A DNA stretch of 5,190 nt from Cellvibrionales bacterium UBA1854 (lineage in GTDB: Bacteria > Pseudomonadota > Gammaproteobacteria > Pseudomonadales > Porticoccaceae): assembly GCA_002338445.1 (NCBI GenBank), contig DDII01000044.1:18002-23191 (forward strand), written 5' to 3'. Of this stretch, positions 1 through 5,190 are shown one piece after another. The translations under genes and the position numbers were made by a program. Position 1 is the first letter of the stretch; each line of letters opens with the position of its first letter. Below the pieces are notes generated by a model, which made no database searches, had not been told where the DNA came from, and saw only the letters and a list, made by a program, of their open reading frames with translations.

Positions 1-3000
1 TGTAAATTTTGTAGGGGTATTGATGGGTGATGTGAATGGTAGCTGGGAGTCGTCTTCAGGCGGGACGCTTCAAACCTCTTATTTTTTAGATCTTGTTCGT
101 CAGGTAAGTGGTCTTTTTTCTCAGTGGGGCATCTCGGACCGGGACTCCGATGGGGTAGAGGATGCGAGAGATCTGTTCCCTAGCGATCCTACCGAGACGG
201 TAGATACTGACTTAGACGGCATCGGCGACAATAAAGATGTAGACGACGATAACGATGGTGTCCTTGATGGGTTAGATACGTTCCCGCTAGATTCCTCCGA
301 GATCCTAGACACTGATCTCGATGGGATTGGTAACAATGCAGATGACGATGATGATAACGATGGAGTGGCTGATGATCTAGATCCGTTGCCGCTGGATCCA
401 ACCCCTGCAAATACCGATTCTGATGGAGATGGGATTCTCGATCATTTGGATGTCTACCCACTCGATAGCAGTAAGACGAAGAGCGTTGCATTTAACTTTA
501 ATTCTGTGGAGAGTGTTGGAATCGGATCTGCCCTTTCTCAGTCTAATCCTGTTGCCAATAGCGCCACCAGCTCCGACCTTTTGAAGTTTGTGAGGATAAT
601 TTTTCGTTTTTTGCTGCCCGAGGCCCTAGCAGATCTTGTTGGGCTTTCACAGCAGACTAACGGGGTTGCTTGGGATAAAGATGGCCAGATCGTTGTTGAC
701 TCGATTCTGTCGAATGAGTCTTTATATTTTACCGAGGCAGCGGTTAGTCCTGATGGAGAATTTCTATATCTGCTGACCAGCAACCATATTCAACGAGCGA
801 TTCCTGATTTATCACCAGAGGTGTGTTCGATTTACAGGGTTACCCTCCCGACTAATCAGTTCTCATGCCTTTTGAACTCAAATGTGGGAGATATTGAGCC
901 AAAATCGCTGATCTCATCGAATCTGACAGATTTCTCAAGGAGTGGTATGGACTTCCGGTCTGACGGTTCTGCCGTCTTACAGGGTTTTGATTGGGAGAGG
1001 ACATTACCTGAAGGAGTTGGAGGCGGCACGAACTCAACGGTGGCTTGGTATTTAACATCAGAGGGACTTTTGTCCCGATTGCCAATTGCTGATGACTTTT
1101 TAGTCAGGGGTGTGCTTTGGATCAACGATCGGTACATCGCGGTTGCTGAAAACCCGATGTACCGAGATGACGGTGTAGACCGTAATGGCCAAGAGTTTTT
1201 ATCTATTATCGACGCATCAACACTGGAGGTGGTCAAGCGAATTTTAGTACCTAATATTGGTTACGGCCCAATCGTTCGTCAGAACAATAACATCTATTGG
1301 GCATATTCGAATGGTGATTACCTTGATGGAGCCTCCTTGACCATACAATCCTCGCAAGGGCCAGCGGGCATTCCGATAGTCAATAATTCAGAGCGGCAGC
1401 GCTTTATTTTTCTCGATACGAATGATGAGAACAATTCTCTTAGTAACGCAGATGGCACCACTTCCCTTGCACTATCAGATGGTGTCGGCCGAGCTTATAA
1501 CTGGCAGAAACAGAGTGGCACCGGAACAGACATTAAGTATGTTGCATTCAATTTTGCAGAGAATCATGCATCTTACCTCAAAACTTTCGGTCCGAGGGCA
1601 CCTATAGTATCGATTGAGGAGGAACCATTTTTTACGAACAAAATTTTTACACTCGCTAATGGTAGGGGATCGTTGGAAGTCCAGGATTATCGAGACATTT
1701 TTCGTATTCGTCCCTCCGCCTCGGTTCAAGGAGATTTGGAAATACCATACATAGTCTCTGTGAATGGCATCGAGAGCTCAAGGATCCTAACGATATCTAG
1801 TTCGACCATATCAAATTGGCGAGCGGACACTGATAGGGAACATGATTACATCGAGTGGGCGTCCCCAGAACCCGACGAGGAGGGTTTCTGTGTTTTTGAG
1901 TATGAGACGTCCATTAATCAATGTGTTAGATTTGATGACTATAAGGTCCTCACCACTGACATGGAATATTTTCGGAGTAAGCGGTATGACGATCAAGCCG
2001 TGTATCCCGGTGGTTCGGGAAATGCATTCCCGGGGATCCAGACGATCCAGTTCGTTGGTGATGACCTGCGCGTGTATTTTAAGGACAGTAGAAACCACAA
2101 TTATTATGAAGCAACATCCAAGATAAGCGATTTCATAAATTTGGGGCGCTCGGCTTTAGAGATCTCCCTTTCCGAAAATGGGGCAGGCGATGCAAACATC
2201 ATGGCGCTTGCTACAGATATTGAGCCATTGCCTCCACGATCTTTGTCAAATATCACAGCGAGCATGGTCTACTCCGCTGGAGAGGCGATTATAAAACTGC
2301 GTCTGCCGCATCTCGATGGTAGCGCCTTTAGCCCCCTATCTGACTCTCGAAAGCTTGGACTATCACAGATTGCTGATCCACCTACCTTTATTGTCAATGA
2401 TGGGGAGAGAAGGCTGCAGGTTTCAGATGTAAGCTGGTCAGAGGACAGAAATGAGGCATTGGTGCGTGTGGCGAGCCTCACCCCGGTCGAGGAGCTTGAG
2501 ATTCAATTCGCCTCCTATTTTTTTCTGAAGGACAAAATCCGGAGATACTATTCCGAGGACTCTATTGTTGCCAAGAGCGATAATATTCCTCGGTTCTTGT
2601 CAGATAACATTTTTTACATATCCGAAAACCAGACAGCTATCGGTCGTTTAACGGCCCTTGATGCGGATGGAGATGCACTGAATTTCGCGATATCCGGAGT
2701 CGACGCGGATCGAATTACGCTGGACAATGAAGGTATTTTATCTTTTGTCGAGCCTCCTGATTTTGAATCGAAATCATCCTATTTGGCAACTGCATCAGTG
2801 AGTGATGGGACTAACAAGGTGAGCCAGAACATCGTCTTTAGGATAACGAACATTGATGAAGACCGGGACTATGATGGTGTTTTGGATAGCAGGGATGCAT
2901 TTCCAACGGATTCGAGTGAAAATGTTGATACAGACGGAGATGGCGTAGGGAATAACAAAGATAGAGACGATGACGATGACGGATATGAGGACAAGATTGA

Positions 3001-5190
3001 GGTCGCGGCCGGTACAGATTCTTTAGATGCTTTTCAGAGGCCAGATAGGGCGGATTATGTCGTCAGGATTAGTGCTGGTCAGAAGGTTGAGCTGGATATT
3101 ATGGATATTGATGACGTCATTGAAGTGATAATTGCCGACTCAGAGGACAATGTTTTGGGATCATACACCGCCAATAGCGAAGATCCAGTTTCTTATGTTA
3201 TCAGTGACACTCCTTTCGGATCGAATGCAAAACTTAAAGTACAGCTCAGTAATACGGAATTAGGTTACACATTTCGATGGAAGCTCAAAGTTGATGGAGT
3301 TGTTGTTGAGGAGGCAGGGTGTGGTCATTCCAGCATTTCAGGTTGCTCGAATGATAGCCAAGATTTAGGGGTAGTTTATTCAGCATTGATAAAGTTCGAC
3401 GTTGATTCTGACACGGACGGTGATGGGGTGGATGATAATGTTGATGCGTTTCCCGAGGACGCTGGGGAGTGGCGGGATACAGATGGGGATGGACAGGGCG
3501 ATGATGCTGATCCCGATGATGACGGCGACCTGGTTGAAGATTCTGCCGATGCATTCCCAAAAAATCCAGATGAGAGTCTGGATACCGATGGCGACGGGCT
3601 CGGGAACAATGCGGATCGTGATGATGATAATGACGGGTTAACAGATGTCTATGAGTCCGATATTGGGACAAACCCGCTAAGCATTGATACTGATAATGAT
3701 GGGGTCAGTGACTCCGATGATATCTTTCCATTAAATACTTCAGAGATCGTTGATAGTGATCGTAATGGAGTTGGAGATAACGCCGATCTTGATGACGATA
3801 GTGACGGGATCCCTGATGGAGATCACATCCATGTGCTAAAGGATGGTCGCGTCGATGAAAAATGGGATTACGGGGTTTATGGGTTTCAGGTAACGGGGGA
3901 CGTATCCCAGTCACAGGTGGTAATGTGTCCCAGCGTACTTTCTAAAAACCAGACTGGCTATGAGGCAAAAGTCGCAAGCTATTCTTATAACGGTGTTCCC
4001 TTGGAAACATCCCGAACGATTTACGATTCGAGTAGCGCAACGTGTGATGGTATCGGGATTTCGGTTGTATCTGATGAGCCATATCTCCCAGGGGATACCG
4101 TAGGAGTTGAATTATCATCGTCAGCCTTACTCACAGGTTTTAGTATAGAGACCGAGACTCCGGTAGGTCTTGATAGTCTTTCTAGTGGTGAGATCGTTTT
4201 CGACATTAGGCTGTTAGGGGACTCAGATATCGATTTATTCTTGGCTTTGAGTGATAAGGCAGATGAGGATCTGTCTCAGTACTTCTTGGGAAATAGAAAG
4301 GGTAAACAGATATCGGTAAACCACCAAGGAGGGGTTTGGCAGCGGGTGCGCGTCCCGATCGCCGGAATGATTGACCTTCAGACCAACCGTTCAGCCTTCG
4401 ACTTCACGCTAATTGATCAGGTGGTGCTGCGTACGGTAGGACTTATTCCGGATACTTCCTTCCAAATAAGAAATCTTTTTCTGTTCGCGCAGGCTGACTT
4501 AGTACTCGATGAGTATGTTCCACCAGATTCGGATGGGGATGGCATAGAGGATTCGCTAGATGCGTTTCCTGATGACCCCCTAGAGTCAGTTGATTCAGAC
4601 GGTGATGGTACCGGCAATGTGGCAGATCGAGACGATGATAATGATGGTGTCGCAGATGAGGGTGATATGTTCCCGCTAGATCCTTATGAGTTCCTCGATT
4701 CTGATAGAGATGGGATAGGTAATAATGCAGATCAAGATGACGATGACGACGGGGTGCCAGACCAGCAAGATGCCTTCCCGCTTGACAAAACGGAGACAGA
4801 AGATACTGACGGGGACGGGTGGGGCGACAATGGAGATATCTGGGATCTATTTATTTCAGAGTATTCGTCATCATGGCCAGATAAAAAGGCTAGCACTTGG
4901 ATAAAGTATCTTGAGATATATAACCCAACAGGAAATGAGGTGTCTTTAGACCAATACTTTTTGGGCAAGGTCAATAATGCTCCAAAACAAAAAGGGCAGT
5001 ATGAGACCGCAATAGAATTTACGACAGGAGCTGTTTTGGCGCCCGGAGATGTTTGGGTAATCGGTCGAGTTAACTCTGAAAATATTAGTGAGTTTGAGGA
5101 TTCTTCCCCTGGGTTTCTGCGAATTGCTGAAAACGTCGATCAAGTTTCGACCGCGATCAATCATAATGGAGATGATGCATATAAGTTGTT
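1..5190 (+). CDS. Giant modular extracellular calcium-binding protein (TSP3 / cadherin-like / lamin-tail), partial at both ends
   Basis: One uninterrupted frame (first complete codon at base 2, last at 5186-5188) fills the window, giving 1,729 residues with neither start nor stop. Domain order by residue: dockerin-like fragment 1-45; TSP3 block 46-160; beta-propeller-like region 161-749; beta-sandwich-like 750-859; cadherin-like 860-953; TSP3 954-1010; two-Cys beta module 1011-1136; TSP3 1137-1274; two-Cys segment 1275-1389; jelly roll 1390-1499; TSP3 1509-1615; lamin-tail domain 1616-1729, truncated. Families of this kind are exported and act at the cell surface or in the medium, with TSP3 repeats binding calcium. 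ATG at base 23 has a weak purine run upstream (AGGGG, bases 13-17), but translation reads sensibly through it and a start there would give no signal peptide, so I treat the 5' end as open. Function is unknown: adhesin, polysaccharide-binding scaffold or the non-catalytic part of a secreted enzyme are all possible. The frame itself is very secure; the role is not. Confidence 0.95.
2..136 (+). other. Dockerin-like or EF-hand-like domain end (partial)
   Basis: Residues 1-45 begin with a hydrophobic strand running into FVGVLMGDVNGSW. The GDVNGSW element resembles the end of a calcium-binding dockerin-type loop, as seen in large secreted bacterial proteins, and would be the tail of a domain lying mostly upstream. 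It is followed by a Ser/Gly-rich turn and a short helix-like stretch (LDLVRQVSGLFSQW), then directly by the first TSP3 unit. Only one short motif supports the assignment, so the dockerin label is tentative. The motif does show that the protein continues to the left of the window. Confidence 0.4.
137..481 (+). repeat. TSP3 calcium-binding repeat block 1
   Basis: Residues 46-160 hold four consecutive units: a 22-residue opening unit (137-202), a 35-residue unit (203-307), a 36-residue unit (308-415) and a closing 22-residue unit (416-481). The long units start DTDLDGIG(D/N)N and contain DDDNDGV followed by a Leu/Phe-Pro-Leu-Asp turn. Asp side chains in the DxDxDG loops bind calcium in thrombospondin type 3 domains, and the fold depends on that metal. 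The two long units differ at many third codon positions, so this is an old array and not a recent DNA duplication. It probably forms a calcium-stiffened spacer between the dockerin-like end and the propeller-like region. Confidence 0.93.
482..2248 (+). other. Large beta-propeller-like region, family not recognised
   Basis: Residues 161-749 make up the longest module. After a hydrophobic/basic segment (residues 193-215), the sequence shows blade-like strands: AVSPDGEFLYLLTSN at residues 247-261, where SPDG plus a hydrophobic strand is typical of WD40/YVTN-type propellers, then VLWINDRYIAVAENP, SIIDASTLEVVKRIL, NNIYWAYSNGDYL and IQTIQFVGDDLRVYF. Repeated alternating beta strands, Asp/Asn/Gly turns and lack of long helices fit a propeller, but I could not count blades with confidence. 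Two cysteine pairs fall here (C275/C289 and C630/C641). I see no catalytic motif. The role could be binding of a protein or glycan ligand, but this is inference. Confidence 0.5.
2249..2578 (+). other. Beta-sandwich-like stretch before the cadherin domain
   Basis: Residues 750-859 lie between the propeller-like region and the cadherin-like domain. The sequence alternates hydrophobic strands with polar turns (SMVYSAGEAIIKLRLP, RRLQVSDVSW, EALVRVASL, ELEIQFASYFF), a pattern common in Ig-like or fibronectin-like folds, and ends in a charged linker. It has no cysteine and no motif I recognise. It could equally be the last blades of the preceding propeller, so the left boundary is approximate. Confidence 0.35.
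2579..2860 (+). other. Cadherin-like domain (single copy)
   Basis: Residues 860-953 show the order of motifs expected of a cadherin-type repeat: an N-terminal strand with ISENQ (873-877; calcium-binding Glu at 875), LTALDADGD (residues 883-891), an ISGVDADRITLDNEGIL strand pair, PDFE (919-922), a VSDG strand turn and a terminal strand ending ITNIDED. This is the bacterial cadherin-like/dystroglycan type often found in large adhesins and secreted enzymes. Such domains bind calcium and can mediate protein or carbohydrate contacts. The usual closing linker (VTNVNEAP-like) is replaced by ITNIDED, which runs without a gap into TSP3 block 2. Only one copy is present in the window. Confidence 0.82.
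2861..3031 (+). repeat. TSP3 calcium-binding repeat block 2
   Basis: Residues 954-1010 hold one 22-residue opening unit (2861-2926) and one 35-residue unit (2927-3031). The opening unit has the usual DGV..D..DAFP form. In the long unit, after DTDGDGVGNNKD and a run of five Asp, the usual FPLD turn is replaced by a charged segment leading to AAGTDSLDA, the variant familiar from bacterial TSP3 repeats (E..xGTxPLxxD type). This is the shortest block and links the cadherin-like domain to a two-cysteine beta module. Confidence 0.9.
3032..3409 (+). other. Small two-cysteine beta module, unnamed
   Basis: Residues 1011-1136 sit between TSP3 blocks 2 and 3. The module starts with strands YVVRISAGQKVELDI and DDVIEVIIAD, continues with LKVQLSNTELGYTFRWKLKV, and then has DGVVVEEAGCG followed by ISGCSNDSQDLGVVY. 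Cysteines 1107 and 1115 are eight residues apart and probably form a disulfide in a surface loop. The strand pattern suggests a beta sandwich, possibly a carbohydrate-binding or calcium-binding module. The GCG-x5-GC-x-ND signature seems diagnostic of some recurring secreted domain, but I cannot put a family name to it. Confidence 0.5.
3410..3823 (+). repeat. TSP3 calcium-binding repeat block 3 (longest)
   Basis: Residues 1137-1274 form the longest block: 22-residue opener (3410-3475), two 35-residue units (3476-3580, 3581-3685), another 22-residue unit (3686-3751) and a truncated 24-residue unit (3752-3823). The second long unit ends in DIGTNPLSI, and the next begins DTDNDGVSD, which is the standard junction of bacterial TSP3 repeats. 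The first long unit is degenerate: the expected DDD-x-DG loop reads DDDGDL, with Leu 1177 where Gly is expected. The block is strongly acidic and should bind many calcium ions. It connects the small two-cysteine module to the next globular segment. Confidence 0.93.
3824..4168 (+). other. Two-cysteine segment of unknown fold
   Basis: Residues 1275-1389 follow block 3 through the linker HIHVLKDGRVDEKWDYG. Beta-like strands (YGVYGFQVTGD, QVVMCPSVL, YEAKVASYSYNGVPL, GIGISVVSD, DTVGVELSSSALLTGFSI) suggest a small sandwich domain. Cysteines 1309 and 1348 are the only two here and probably pair. I recognise no family. It may be an independent domain or the N-terminal half of a larger unit with the following jelly roll. 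Confidence 0.4.
4169..4525 (+). other. Jelly-roll, carbohydrate-binding-like domain
   Basis: Residues 1390-1508, with the core at 1390-1499, begin with SSGEIVFDIRLLGDSDIDLFLAL and include GGVWQRVRVPIAGMIDL, FDFTLIDQVVLRTV and FQIRNLFLFAQ. The order (acidic first strand pair, 'W-Q-x-V-x-V-P' central strand, then a strand ending in 'I-R-N-L') is that of galactose-binding-like jelly rolls, such as those appended to family 3 glycoside hydrolases and some carbohydrate-binding modules. On that basis it may bind a polysaccharide. The similarity is by motif order only. Residues 1500-1508 (VLDEYVPPD-like linker) lead into TSP3 block 4. Confidence 0.45.
4526..4846 (+). repeat. TSP3 calcium-binding repeat block 4
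   Basis: Residues 1509-1615 contain a 22-residue opener (4526-4591), two very regular 35-residue units (4592-4696 and 4697-4801) and a final 15-residue partial unit (4802-4846) that breaks off at NGDIWD. Both long units carry the canonical DG-x-G-N, DDD-x-DGV and FPLD elements. The block stops exactly where the lamin-tail domain starts (LFISEY), so it acts as the spacer that positions that domain. Confidence 0.94.
4847..5190 (+). other. Lamin-tail domain (LTD), truncated by the window edge
   Basis: Residues 1616-1729 begin LFISEYSSSW and show the main LTD landmarks: K-Y-LEIYNPTG (residues 1636-1644, the central Ig-fold strand), a following V-x-L-x-x-Y-F-LG strand, VLAPGDVWVIGR (residues 1679-1690) and NHNGDDAYKL at the end (residues 1720-1729). 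In bacteria LTDs occur in exported nucleases, phosphatases and large surface proteins, and probably serve in binding or envelope association. The stretch before LEIYN is a few residues longer than in many bacterial copies. One or two strands usually follow NGDDA, so the domain and the gene continue past the right edge. Confidence 0.92.

Noticed and set aside
13..25. AGGGG followed by ATG at base 23 as a possible gene start
   Set aside because: The spacing is plausible, but the frame is open upstream and the codons before the ATG complete a sensible FVGVLMGDVNG motif. The protein from this ATG would also lack a signal peptide, although its domains are extracellular types.
341..361. GAT-rich tandem run as a microsatellite or CRISPR-like repeat
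   Set aside because: The triplets are Asp codons of a calcium loop. There are no spacers or conserved palindromic repeats.
578..646. Transmembrane helix
   Set aside because: Lys and Arg residues interrupt the hydrophobic stretch and the uncharged runs are too short to span a membrane.
856..1236. Minus-strand open frame of 126 codons
   Set aside because: It lies wholly opposite the propeller-like region. Its translation has no domain-like pattern, and the plus frame continues through it with coherent beta strands.
1842..2126. Plus-strand open frame of 94 codons in another reading frame
   Set aside because: It overlaps the large frame completely and has no motif or convincing ribosome binding site; it is a shadow frame.
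482..2248. Catalytic domain (peptidase, nuclease or glycoside hydrolase) hidden in the large region
   Set aside because: I found no HExxH, GxSxG, or other catalytic signature in a convincing context, so no enzyme is called.
3285..3671. Minus-strand open frame rich in His, Arg and Pro
   Set aside because: It is the antisense of the Asp codons (GAT/GAC read as ATC/GTC or shifted to His/Arg codons) in TSP3 block 3. It has no recognisable protein, and the plus strand is clearly coding.

Overview
The whole window lies inside one protein-coding gene. Frame 2 of the plus strand has no stop codon from base 2 to base 5188 (1,729 complete codons), and the gene runs off both ends. Residue numbers below count from the codon at bases 2-4. 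Neither the true start nor the stop is visible, so signal peptide, promoter, ribosome binding site, terminator and neighbouring genes are all outside the window. I see no RNA gene, mobile element, CRISPR array or second real gene.

The product is a very large, acidic, modular protein, almost certainly exported. Four blocks of Asp-rich thrombospondin type 3 (TSP3) calcium-binding repeats (bases 137-481, 2861-3031, 3410-3823, 4526-4846) separate larger, mostly beta-rich modules. In order these are: a dockerin-like fragment at the left edge; a region of about 590 residues that looks like a beta-propeller; a beta-sandwich-like stretch; one cadherin-like domain; a small two-cysteine beta module; a second two-cysteine segment followed by a carbohydrate-binding-like jelly roll; and a lamin-tail domain (LTD) cut by the right edge. 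The LTD and the TSP3 blocks are the firmest identifications. The other modules are read from composition and short motifs.

The TSP3 blocks follow a strict pattern: each opens with a 22-residue unit and continues mainly with 35-residue units (13 + 22). The eight cysteines occur as four pairs, each pair inside one non-TSP3 module, as expected of disulfides in an exported protein. A calcium-stiffened rod carrying binding or display domains is the simplest reading. No catalytic domain is recognisable in the window; if there is one it lies outside.

The organism is probably a Gram-negative marine bacterium, most likely a gammaproteobacterium. The basis is the 'GIGNNAD...DGV.D..D.FPLD' style of TSP3 repeat, its pairing with cadherin-like and lamin-tail domains, and moderate GC with relaxed codon use (ATA, AGG, AGA and TTA are all common). 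This is inference from style, not from a marker gene.
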